Shown in pieces: positions 27,810-36,201 of a stretch of 54,810 nucleotides of DNA. Numbering within the stretch: position 1 is the stretch's first letter; each line of letters begins with the position of its first letter. The notes under the pieces are model-generated. The model saw only the letters and a list, made by a program, of their open reading frames with translations, searched no databases and was not told the origin of the DNA. The position numbers were made by a program, and so were the translations under genes. The stretch is taken from positions 16,783 to 71,592 of the forward strand of contig PLGF01000154.1 of NCBI GenBank assembly GCA_003138485.1. Direction: 5' to 3'. The stretch is from Verrucomicrobiales bacterium. GTDB taxonomy: Bacteria > Verrucomicrobiota > Verrucomicrobiia > Limisphaerales > Palsa-1400.

Positions 27810-28307
27810 ATGTTGCAGCCTTCGGGAAACAATTCCTATCTCCCGGCGAACGGCTTCAACCGAAACGCCACTCTCGGCATCCCAGGCACTGTCTTCTCCT
27901 CGCCCTGGGATGTGGCGGTCACTCCCAATGGAACCGGCCTTTGGGTTTCAGACAGCGGCAACAATCGTGTCGTCAGGCTTGATCTTGCCAACAACGTTCA
28001 GCGCTCCATTGGCGACCTTTCCAACCCGAAAGGACTCTCCTACGATGAGATAGGCTGCCTAATGGTTGCCGATTACGGAAACAGCCGCGTAGTCTCTATC
28101 CTCAACGACAGCTTTTATGGCGGCTTTAGTCAGAAGGCCCTTAAAACGAGCGGCGATGCCACCGTCCTCTGCGTCACCGACGGAACGGACGTCAAACAAT
28201 TCGACAGCGACCGCAACTCGCTTATCCGCCAGATTCCAACCTCCTTTGGTCTGAAGAATCCGCGCAGCGTTTCGATTTGGCACGCTCAAACTGAGCAACG
28301 CGTTTAG
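27810..28307 (+). pseudogene. NHL/beta-propeller middle piece of the decayed PKD-NHL protein
   Basis: Frame-shifted continuation of the gene at 27085. NHL-type repeats are clear: FSSPWDVAVTPNGTGLWVSD then SGNNRVVRLD, LSNPKGLSYDEIGCLMVADY then GNSRVVSIL, and SFGLKNPRSVSI. A TAG at 28305 interrupts the next repeat, which goes on in the same frame as IADYGNNRVIGVTF. There is no start codon with a ribosome binding site, so it is not an independent gene. Confidence 0.65.
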
Positions 28308-28648
28308 ATTGCCGATTACGGAAACAACCGCGTGATTGGGGTCACATTTCCCCGCCAGGACCCCATTCTTGTTTGGAACGCCATGAAAGCGGCCCTCGCG
28401 AAAAAGAACCTGGCCGAGGCCCTGACTTTTTTCTCATCGGCGCGTCCGGCAAATACAAAGCTGAATTTCAGGCGGGGGGGCTAGCCAACGTGTCAGCCAC
28501 GCTGAATTCGCTGACCAACCTGAAACTCATCGAAATGTCAGATAGCTTTGCCTACTTTCAGGCAACAACCCCGATCAACGGAAATCAAATCACCTTCGAG
28601 ATGGACTTCGACTACGAGAATGGTGGATGGAAAATATCCTCTTTTTGA
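28308..28648 (+). pseudogene. C-terminal piece of the decayed PKD-NHL protein
   Basis: The first part (IADYGNNRVIGVTFPRQDPI, then WNAMKAALAKKNLAEALTFF) is in the frame of the previous piece. A further shift near 28435-28470 moves coding to the frame of GKYKAEFQAGG...LIEMSDSFAYFQATT...FEMDFDYENGGWKISSF, which reaches a stop at 28648. The terminal domain looks like a small alpha/beta fold that follows propellers in related secreted proteins. At least three lesions separate it from the start. Confidence 0.6.
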
Positions 28649-28724
28649 ATCCCATTTTAATTGTCCTCTTTTGCGCTGGGCGTCCATGTATTAGGTGAAC
28701 TTACCGATATAGCAGCCAGCGTTG

Positions 28725-29162
28725 CTAACGATCCAAAGTCTGTTGCTGGCCCGCCTCGGACACGTATTGGCGCTGGACTTCTGGATCGAGAAAGACCAGC
28801 TCTTTCTTACCGTCCACCTCCGCCAGAAAACAGCTTCCCTCCGGGAACAGCGCGAGCAGTTCGTCGTCGGTCAAATATATTGACTTTTTCAGATTCCCCG
28901 TGGACGGCGCGGCCTGCTTCATCGCCAGCAACTGGCGTGGCGGCGCGGCGGGGACGGCCAGCCAACGCGCGGCGCACATCGCGGCCACGGCCAGGGCCGC
29001 CAGAGCGCCGGCCCAGCGCGACGCGCGACGCATTCGCAGGCGCGACTGAAAGACTCCCAGCGCCTCCGCTTTGCCGGCGGCGTTGGCCGCCTGCCAGCCG
29101 TCGTCCCGCAGCACGGCCTCCAACAAGGCATCCGCGGGACCCGGATCAGGATTCGTTTTCAT
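28725..29162 (-). CDS. putative anti-sigma factor / single-pass membrane protein
   Basis: A 145-residue protein with a soluble N-terminal region (residues 1-45, Arg-rich just before the membrane), one membrane helix (about 48-66, WAGALAALAVAAMCAARWLA) and a C-terminal part with ALFPEGSCFLAEVDGKKELV. It overlaps the ECF sigma gene by 17 bases (29146-29162). A one-helix protein directly downstream of an ECF sigma factor is the standard layout for an anti-sigma factor. No zinc-binding ZAS motif (HxxxCxxC) is visible, so the assignment rests on context and topology. Confidence 0.65.
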   Translation of the reverse strand: MKTNPDPGPADALLEAVLRDDGWQAANAAGKAEALGVFQSRLRMRRASRWAGALAALAVAAMCAARWLAVPAAPPRQLLAMKQAAPSTGNLKKSIYLTDDELLALFPEGSCFLAEVDGKKELVFLDPEVQRQYVSEAGQQQTLDR

Positions 29163-29820
29163 GACGCAAATTCCTTAACAATTGCTCCTTGAGTTTCAGC
29201 CGCAGCCGGGCCAGCCGGGATTCCACGGCTTTGTAGGTCTGCCCCGATTCCCCGGCCAATTCCCGCAAGGGCCGCTTGTCAACATAAGCGGCGTGCATCA
29301 GTTCGCACTCTTCGGGCTGGAGAGCGGCCAGGGCTTCGCGCAGCAGTTCAGCAAGCTGGCCGGCGGCATTTTCCCCGCCGGCGATGGACGCGGGAAGTTC
29401 CTCCAGGGAAACGAACCGGTCGCGCCGCCGCTGGGAGCGATAATGATCGATGAAGGTGTTTTTTGCCAGCGCGCAAAGCCAGGCCCACAACATCCGTTCG
29501 TCGTCAAACACCTCGAATCGTTTCGCCAGCTTGGTCATGGCGGCCTGGCAGACCTCCCGCGCCGTATTCTCGTCGCCGCGCGCCAGCACCAGCAAGAACC
29601 GGTAAAGGCGGAAGCTGTAAAGATCGTAGAAACGGGCGAAGGCCGCGGCGTCGCCGCGCCGGATGGCCAGAGTCAAGGCCCGGATGTCCGCCGCGCCCTC
29701 CGCCGTGCTGCCGCTGGCGTTCAAGGTTCCCTTCAACGGCGCGAGGGCGCCGGCGGAAGGCACGCGCGGCCTGGCGGCCTCGAAAACTGGGACGGCGGAA
29801 TTTTCATCCAGCGCCAACAT
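29146..29820 (-). CDS. ECF-type RNA polymerase sigma factor
   Basis: An extracytoplasmic-function sigma-70 factor of 224 residues with an unusual 45-residue N-terminal extension. Region 2 is seen in LAIRRGDAAAFARFYDLYSF and LWAWLCALAKNTFIDHYRSQ. Region 4 follows in ALQPEECELMHAAYVDKRPL, RELAGESGQTYKAVESRLAR. It lacks region 3, as ECF factors do. The downstream membrane protein overlaps it and probably holds it inactive. It lies 8 bases downstream of a secreted protein gene (29829-30683). Confidence 0.9.
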   Translation of the reverse strand: MLALDENSAVPVFEAARPRVPSAGALAPLKGTLNASGSTAEGAADIRALTLAIRRGDAAAFARFYDLYSFRLYRFLLVLARGDENTAREVCQAAMTKLAKRFEVFDDERMLWAWLCALAKNTFIDHYRSQRRRDRFVSLEELPASIAGGENAAGQLAELLREALAALQPEECELMHAAYVDKRPLRELAGESGQTYKAVESRLARLRLKLKEQLLRNLRHENES

Positions 29821-29828
29821 GCTTCTCT

Positions 29829-30683
29829 CTACTTTGCGGACGGCGGGCCCGGCGGGGTTGGGGCCGGTTGGGGCCGCTGGTTGGCGATGACTTTGCCGTT
29901 GGCGTGCCAGGCAGCCACCAAAGACTCCGCCGCTTCCACGTACGATTCAGGGCCGACCACGATCAGCAGGCCGGTGTCGGGGTGGATTGCGATATCGGTT
30001 TTGGGCTGCTTTTCCCCCTCGTGATTCAACTTGGAAAATAAATCAAACTGTTCACTCAATTCCTGACCCAGCTTCCCCCATTCCCCTTCTGGAATTCCCC
30101 TCAACGCAAAGGCCTTTATCTTGAGGCCGGACGGCGCCCGCGCGCCAAAAGAGCGGACGATGACGATGGAAGGTTTGACCGGGTCCCCCTCAACGAGCAG
30201 GTTCCCAAGCTCCGGTCTTGCCTGCCCCAGATTGTTGTAAAGCGCAACCAAGGCGTCAAGCGGGGTCCGTTCTTGGTTTTCTCCCGCAAAGGACCCGCCA
30301 CCACCGCCGCCGCCTCCACCAAAGGCACGCATCCTTCCAGGTCCGAAATTTGGCAGAATCCGCTCCATGGATTCCCGGCTCAGGCGCAACGCGGGAATGT
30401 GAACATCTTCCATTTCGGATGGAATGTCCGCCACGCTCGACCAATCAACCTTGTATTGCTTATCCACGGCGCGAAGGAACAGCTTCGGTGGGCCGCCGGG
30501 GAAATAAAAATCCACGTTTGTCCAGGAGGCGGGTGTATTGGCGCCCGCGTGGGCCTCTGCCTCTTGAGCAGGCGGCGGGCCGTTGGTTCCCACGATGGTC
30601 TGGGCCAGCGCGCTGCCTTGCGGAAAGAGCGCCACCAAGGTGGCCAGCATCAGGGTGTTGTGGAGAATTGAATTCGATTTCAT
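29829..30683 (-). CDS. secreted protein with secretin-like short domain
   Basis: 284 residues, beginning with a clear signal peptide (about 1-28, ATLVALFPQGSALAQ). A region of beta-alpha character follows (VDFYFPGGPPKLFLRAVDKQ), then a Gly run (nine Gly at about 125-134). The C-terminal DIAIHPDTGLLIVVGPESYV followed by AESLVAAW resembles the N1-type ring-building subdomain of secretins. A terminal Pro-rich tail ends it. There is no secretin gate domain, so it is not itself a pore. It precedes the ECF sigma gene by 8 bases, so the three genes probably form one unit. Confidence 0.65.
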   Translation of the reverse strand: MKSNSILHNTLMLATLVALFPQGSALAQTIVGTNGPPPAQEAEAHAGANTPASWTNVDFYFPGGPPKLFLRAVDKQYKVDWSSVADIPSEMEDVHIPALRLSRESMERILPNFGPGRMRAFGGGGGGGGGSFAGENQERTPLDALVALYNNLGQARPELGNLLVEGDPVKPSIVIVRSFGARAPSGLKIKAFALRGIPEGEWGKLGQELSEQFDLFSKLNHEGEKQPKTDIAIHPDTGLLIVVGPESYVEAAESLVAAWHANGKVIANQRPQPAPTPPGPPSAK

Positions 30684-30802
30684 ATCACGTCCGGGCTGTT
30701 GTCATTATCTGTTGCGTTGGCGGAAACGCCAAGCCGATTCGGCCGGCGTCCCGCTCTTCACAAAGGAGAACGGCGAGCACCGCTGAAATCCCTCGAACTT
30801 TC

Positions 30803-30820
30803 AGACATTAGTCATTCCAG
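30803..30820 (+). repeat. partial end of the interspersed fold-back repeat
   Basis: agacattagtcattccag matches the right ends of the repeats at 16354 and 18835 but no other part of the element is present. It lies between the lplA-like gene and the secreted protein gene and may be a deletion relic. Confidence 0.5.
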
Positions 30821-30844
30821 TGCCTCCGGGCGTTCCGCGGCGGG

Positions 30845-31552
30845 TCATCTTTTTTGGTTGTAAGCCGCCTGGGCGTATTTGGCGGCGCGAAGTTCTTCCG
30901 CCAGATTTCGCAGAGGAAGCTGGATTTCCAGAGGTTGCCACTCAATGCCGAAGGTTCCCCGCGCGGCCTCGCACATCGCCGACTCCCAACTCCCCCGCTC
31001 CAAGCCCAGCGGCGGAGGCTGCACCGAACCCTGCACCAGCAAGCCGCGCCGCGTCCGCCGTTGCGCCGCGCCCGCTATTTTGCGGCCCTCCCACAGCACG
31101 TCGTCCTTCTCCGCGCCGACAAAACACTGGCCCGGAATTTCTTTTTGACTGTTGGGGGAGAGCGCGGTGGGCACGTTCAATCTCGCGAAGGCGGCGCACA
31201 CCCACTGGTGGACCCGCTGATAGCTCTCCACCGCCTTGAGCCGATGCCAGAAATGGCCCGCGGGAAAAACCAGGCTGTAGGTCCAATCCGCGTCGTGCGG
31301 TACCAATCCGCCGCCGGTGGGCCGGCGCACGAGTGGACGCAGCCGGGTGAGCCTCTCGATGTCCGCGTGCCTCTGGGCGTAGCCGAACGTGGCGGCGGCT
31401 TGGCGCCAGGCGTAGAAGCGCAGGACGGGCCGGCCCAGATCGGGAGCGGATTCCAGCAGGGCCTCGTCCAGCGCCATGTTGTAATCGGCGTCGTTCCCGC
31501 CCTGGCGCAACAGAAGCCAGAGGGTGTCCGCGGGTCTTGGGTCGGTCCCCAT
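30845..31552 (-). CDS. lipoate-protein ligase A family protein
   Basis: A 235-residue member of the BPL/LplA/LipB fold. Blocks visible are LLRQGGNDADYNMALDEALL, LRFYAWRQAAATFGYAQRHA, VRRPTGGGLVPHDADWTYSL (the RRPTGGGAV-like lipoate loop) and CFVGAEKDDVLWEGRKIAGA (containing the catalytic Lys). It probably attaches lipoate or octanoate to E2/GcvH domains, or acts as an octanoyltransferase of the LipM kind. It lies one base downstream of nth and should be cotranscribed with it. Members of this group are hard to separate into ligase and transferase without structure. Confidence 0.85.
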   Translation of the reverse strand: MGTDPRPADTLWLLLRQGGNDADYNMALDEALLESAPDLGRPVLRFYAWRQAAATFGYAQRHADIERLTRLRPLVRRPTGGGLVPHDADWTYSLVFPAGHFWHRLKAVESYQRVHQWVCAAFARLNVPTALSPNSQKEIPGQCFVGAEKDDVLWEGRKIAGAAQRRTRRGLLVQGSVQPPPLGLERGSWESAMCEAARGTFGIEWQPLEIQLPLRNLAEELRAAKYAQAAYNQKR

Positions 31553-31553
31553 A

Positions 31554-32258
31554 TTAAATCCGCGCCAGCATTTTCTTTCGCTGTTCGGGCGTCAAATTGG
31601 GATTCAAGACCTTGCGCCCGGCGGGACACTCGGCGCTGATCTCGCATCCGGGGCAATCCGGGTTGCGGGCGGAACAACGACGGCGGCCGTGCCAGATGAG
31701 CCAATGGCTCAAGAGCGTCCAATTCTCTTGAGGAGCCAGCTCCTGAAGGGCGGACTCGATCTTCTCCGGCGCGCTCTGGGCGCTCAATCCCAGCCGGCCC
31801 GCCAGCCGGGCGACGTGCGTATCGACCACGATGCCGGCGTTGACGTTGAACGCGTTGCCCAGGACCACGTTGGCCGTCTTGCGTCCGACCCCGCCCAACT
31901 CCGTCAACTCCTCCATCGTGCGCGGCACTTCGCCGCGATGTTTCTCCATCAGGGTGCGGCAGGCGGCCTGGATGTTTTTGGCCTTGTTGCGGAAAAGTCC
32001 GATGCGGCGGATGTCCTCTTCCAATTGCGGCAGGGGCGCGTTGGCGTAGTCTGCGGCGCACCGGTATTTCTTGAACAAATCGACCGTCACGATATTGACC
32101 TGGCGGTCGGTGCATTGGGCGGAAAGGATGGTGGCGATGAGCAATTGCAACGGGCTGGAATAGTCCAACTCGCAGCGCGCCTGCGGATAGGCAGCCCGCA
32201 ACGCCGCCATGATCCGTTGCAACCGCCGCCGCTGGTCTTGGATAGTCTCGCGAGCCAT
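31554..32258 (-). CDS. nth: endonuclease III
   Basis: DNA glycosylase/AP lyase for oxidised pyrimidines. Blocks: PLQLLIATILSAQCTDRQVN (with the catalytic Lys region following), the helix-hairpin-helix LGGVGRKTANVVLGNAF with catalytic Asp in VVDTHVARLAGRLGL, and the C-terminal iron-sulfur loop CSARNPDCPGCEISAEC (Cx6Cx2Cx5C). About 234 residues from ATG 32258; an in-frame start 36 bases upstream is less likely since the family begins near this point. It is followed directly by the lplA-like gene. Confidence 0.97.
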   Translation of the reverse strand: MARETIQDQRRRLQRIMAALRAAYPQARCELDYSSPLQLLIATILSAQCTDRQVNIVTVDLFKKYRCAADYANAPLPQLEEDIRRIGLFRNKAKNIQAACRTLMEKHRGEVPRTMEELTELGGVGRKTANVVLGNAFNVNAGIVVDTHVARLAGRLGLSAQSAPEKIESALQELAPQENWTLLSHWLIWHGRRRCSARNPDCPGCEISAECPAGRKVLNPNLTPEQRKKMLARI

Positions 32259-32339
32259 TTCAGCAAGAAGAACTGGAATCAGGATCGAAGTCAAACCATG
32301 ACCGTTTGGGGAAGCTCCAAGAACGGGCGGCCTGCCGCA

Positions 32340-32759
32340 TTATCCTGTCGCACCGCGAACGAATTTGAGGAATTGGATGGGAGTCAGGATGGCAACGCCG
32401 AAAGGCTTGCCCAATCCGAGCAAGTCGCGGTCATTGCTGACAATGACTTCCGCGCCCGCCTGCAGAGCGCACGCCAAATAACAATCATCCCGAATGTCAC
32501 GGCTGCGTTGTTTGCCGATCGGCGCCGGCTCGACAAATTGGGCAAGCATCAGAAGCCAGGCCAGGACCGGTTGCGGGTCAACGCCCGGCCTTTCTTCAGC
32601 GAGAATGCGCGGAATGCGATGGGTATATTCATTCCAAATCTCGTCCGTGACAAATAAAGACACCTGGCCCGCCGCCGCCAAATCCAGACAGGCGCGGGCG
32701 TTGCCGCCCCAGCCAATGGCGGAAACCAGGACCCCGCAGTCAAGTATAGCTCGAATCAC
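32340..32759 (-). CDS. PIN-domain toxin (COG1569 type)
   Basis: A 139-residue PIN-family ribonuclease toxin of the putative toxin-antitoxin PIN group: MIRAILDCGVLVSAIGWGGN gives the first catalytic Asp, WNEYTHRIPRIL the acidic second site, and DDCYLACALQAGAEVIVSND and RDLLGLG the last two. The ATG overlaps the stop of the upstream ParD-type antitoxin (ATGA), so expression is coupled. Targets are unknown. The partner is of the ParD rather than VapB type, an unusual mixture. Confidence 0.88.
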   Translation of the reverse strand: MIRAILDCGVLVSAIGWGGNARACLDLAAAGQVSLFVTDEIWNEYTHRIPRILAEERPGVDPQPVLAWLLMLAQFVEPAPIGKQRSRDIRDDCYLACALQAGAEVIVSNDRDLLGLGKPFGVAILTPIQFLKFVRGATG

Positions 32760-33025
32760 GCCGGACGTTTGGCTTGCGCCCGCCGTTGCGCGCGGATTTT
32801 CCGCTCAATGCGGGATTCAATTTTTGGGGTGATCGGCTCCCGGGGCAATCGGGCCGCGATTTTGCGCCACGCTTCGTAGCCCGCGGCCATTTCCTCCCGC
32901 GAAAGCGCCCGCAATCCCGCCCGGATGACATCGCTGGCATTGCCATAAACGCCGGAGCGGAGACGCCGGTCAATGGACGTTTTTAGTTCCGGCGTGAGAG
33001 AAACGTTCATCGTTTTTGTCGCCAT
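32756..33025 (-). CDS. ParD-family antitoxin
   Basis: An 89-residue ribbon-helix-helix protein. The DNA-binding start reads MNVSLTPELKTSIDRRLRSG followed by YGNASDVIRAGLRAL, the ParD signature (Y.N.SEV.R..LR.L). The C-terminal half is basic and should wrap the toxin. It lies first in the pair and probably represses the operon. Classic ParD partners are ParE, so its PIN-domain partner is of interest. Confidence 0.92.
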   Translation of the reverse strand: MATKTMNVSLTPELKTSIDRRLRSGVYGNASDVIRAGLRALSREEMAAGYEAWRKIAARLPREPITPKIESRIERKIRAQRRAQAKRPA

Positions 33026-33087
33026 GTTCCCACGTTACCCGGTCGGCCAAACATTGTTAATCTTTGGCAATGTCCTGATCTTCCCCA

Positions 33088-33648
33088 TCACTCCCGCCCG
33101 TGCTGTTTCCGATGCCACAACTCGAATTGATAGAGGGCGGCCACGAGGAGGGCGTGGCGGATTTGGCCGGAGGCGACCAATTCTGGGACTTGCGAGACGG
33201 GGGCCAGGCGGGTGGCCAAATCCTCCGCTTGATCGAAATGCACCGGTTTGACCTGGCGGCAGTTGCGCACCAGCACGGTGTAACAGGTGTTGCTCATGAT
33301 GGCCGGGTTGGGGAAGACCTGGCCAATGATCCACGGCGCTTCGCCCACGAACCCCGTTTCCTCTGCCAGTTCCCGGCAGCCCGCCGCCTCCGGCGAGGCA
33401 TCCGCGGCGTCTATGACGCCTCCCGGAATTTCCAGTTCCACCGTGTTGGAACCGTGCCGGTATTGCTCGACCAAGACGATCCGCTCGTCCGGCGTGAGCG
33501 CAATGACGTTCACCCAGTTCGCCGCGTCAATAACATAGAAACCCAACTCCGCGCCGGTCCGGGGCGAAACTTTCCGGTCCTCGCGCACGGAAAAGACGCG
33601 GAAATCGGCCAGCGGCCTGGATGAAATTTTCCGCCACGGCTCAATCAT
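33088..33648 (-). CDS. NUDIX hydrolase (ADP-ribose pyrophosphatase-like)
   Basis: 186 residues. The NUDIX region reads EIPGGVIDAADASPEAAGCR followed by ELAEETGFVGE. It keeps the metal-binding RELxEExG half, but the first Glu of the box is replaced and one extra residue is present (DAADASPEA). Flanking sequence (VEQYRHGSNTVELEIPGG; GQVFPNPAIMSNTCY) is like ADP-ribose pyrophosphatases, which hydrolyse ADP-ribose and similar nucleotides. ATG 33648 is chosen; the frame extends far upstream but only through the cyclophilin gene in another reading. It is the last gene of the prsK operon. Confidence 0.88.
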   Translation of the reverse strand: MIEPWRKISSRPLADFRVFSVREDRKVSPRTGAELGFYVIDAANWVNVIALTPDERIVLVEQYRHGSNTVELEIPGGVIDAADASPEAAGCRELAEETGFVGEAPWIIGQVFPNPAIMSNTCYTVLVRNCRQVKPVHFDQAEDLATRLAPVSQVPELVASGQIRHALLVAALYQFELWHRKQHGRE

Positions 33649-33668
33649 AAGGGCGGCCGGCCCGGCGC

Positions 33669-34181
33669 CTATGCCGCCGGAACGATCTTGATGCTTTCCA
33701 CGTTCACCCGCACCGTTGGGCGGCTCTTCTCTCCGCCGCCGCTGCGCTGGGTGGGAGTGTCGCCGATTTTCTCCAGGACATCGTCGCCCTGGCGCAATTT
33801 GCCAAAGGCGGTGTACTGGCGGTCCAAAAAGCGGGCTTCGGCCAGGCAGATAAAGAACTGGCTGCCGGCGGAATTGGGGTCTTGGGCGCGGGCCATGGAG
33901 ATGACTCCGCGAAGGTGGGAGCGATCGTTGAACTCGGCATTGACTTTGTAGCCGGGATCGCCGGTGCCCCAGCGGGACTCGGCCGCCGGGTCTTTGGTCA
34001 GCGGATCCCCGCCCTGGACCATGAAGCCCTTGACGATGCGATGAAAACACGTTCCATCGTAAAAGCCCTTTCGCGCCAGGGTTTTGAAGTTCTCGACTGT
34101 TTTCGGCGCCACGTCAGGCCAGAATTCGATGACCATCTCGCCGGCGCTCGTTTTGATGATTGCTACTTCGCTCTCAGCCAT
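33669..34181 (-). CDS. peptidyl-prolyl cis-trans isomerase, cyclophilin type (cytoplasmic)
   Basis: A 170-residue cyclophilin. Core blocks: MVIEFWPDVAPKTVENFKTL, FYDGTCFHRIVKGFMVQGGD (catalytic Arg, hydrophobic pocket), RSHLRGVISMARAQDPNSAG and SQFFICLAEARFLDRQYTAF. It speeds proline isomerisation in folding. There is no signal peptide, so it is cytoplasmic. It is the second of two tandem paralogues; the upstream one carries a signal peptide. The gap to the NUDIX gene is about 20 bases. Confidence 0.95.
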   Translation of the reverse strand: MAESEVAIIKTSAGEMVIEFWPDVAPKTVENFKTLARKGFYDGTCFHRIVKGFMVQGGDPLTKDPAAESRWGTGDPGYKVNAEFNDRSHLRGVISMARAQDPNSAGSQFFICLAEARFLDRQYTAFGKLRQGDDVLEKIGDTPTQRSGGGEKSRPTVRVNVESIKIVPAA

Positions 34182-34190
34182 GTTCAGAGT

Positions 34191-34829
34191 TTACTGCAAG
34201 GATTGCTCCGGCACAATTTTTATGCTGATGATTCCCATCCGTTTGTCCGGCCGGTCCGGCGCATGAGTCGGAGTGGTGGCGATCTTCTCCAGCACGTCGT
34301 CCCCTTTGATGAGCTTTCCGAAGGTGGTGTACTGATGATCCAGCTGGGTCGGGCTGCCATGGCAGATGAAGAATTGGCTGCCCGCGGAATTGGGACTCAT
34401 TGACCGCGCCATGGAAATGACGCCGCGAACATGGGAATGGTCGTTGAATTCAGCGTCAATTTTGTAGCCGGGATCGCCTGTGCCCCACCTTGCCTCGGCC
34501 GCCGGGTCTTTGGTCAGCGGGTCGCCGCCCTGGATCATAAAGCCCTTGATGACGCGATGGAAACAGGTGCCATCATAAAAGCCGGACGAGGCCAGCTTCT
34601 TGAAATTGGCAATCGTCTTGGGCGCGGCGTCGGTCCAAAACTGGATGACCATGGTTCCTTCGGTGGTGGTGATGACGGCCACTTCGTTGGTTTTGGCGCC
34701 GGGGCCGGGCGTCGGCGCCGCGGCAGGCTCCGCCGCGTTGCTGTATCCCGCCACACAACAGAGCGCCAGTCCAAAAAGAACCGACACGCATTTTCTTACA
34801 GAGACGATGGTAAATTCAATTGGCAACAT
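34191..34829 (-). CDS. peptidyl-prolyl cis-trans isomerase, cyclophilin type (exported)
   Basis: Paralogue of the downstream gene with an N-terminal export signal (FGLALCCVAGYSNAAEP) and a Pro/Thr-rich spacer. The core is nearly the same: FYDGTCFHRVIKGFMIQGGD, RGVISMARSMSPNSAGSQFF, LDHQYTTFGKLIKGDDVLEK. It should fold proteins in the periplasm or envelope. From ATG 34829 it is about 212 residues. The Cys pair in the signal (LCC) raises the possibility of a lipoprotein, but the lipobox is not canonical. It lies 22 bases after prsR. Confidence 0.93.
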   Translation of the reverse strand: MLPIEFTIVSVRKCVSVLFGLALCCVAGYSNAAEPAAAPTPGPGAKTNEVAVITTTEGTMVIQFWTDAAPKTIANFKKLASSGFYDGTCFHRVIKGFMIQGGDPLTKDPAAEARWGTGDPGYKIDAEFNDHSHVRGVISMARSMSPNSAGSQFFICHGSPTQLDHQYTTFGKLIKGDDVLEKIATTPTHAPDRPDKRMGIISIKIVPEQSLQ

Positions 34830-34851
34830 GCCGCGCAAAATAATCGCTGTT

Positions 34852-36197
<1,346 letters not shown>

Positions 36198-36201
<4 letters not shown>

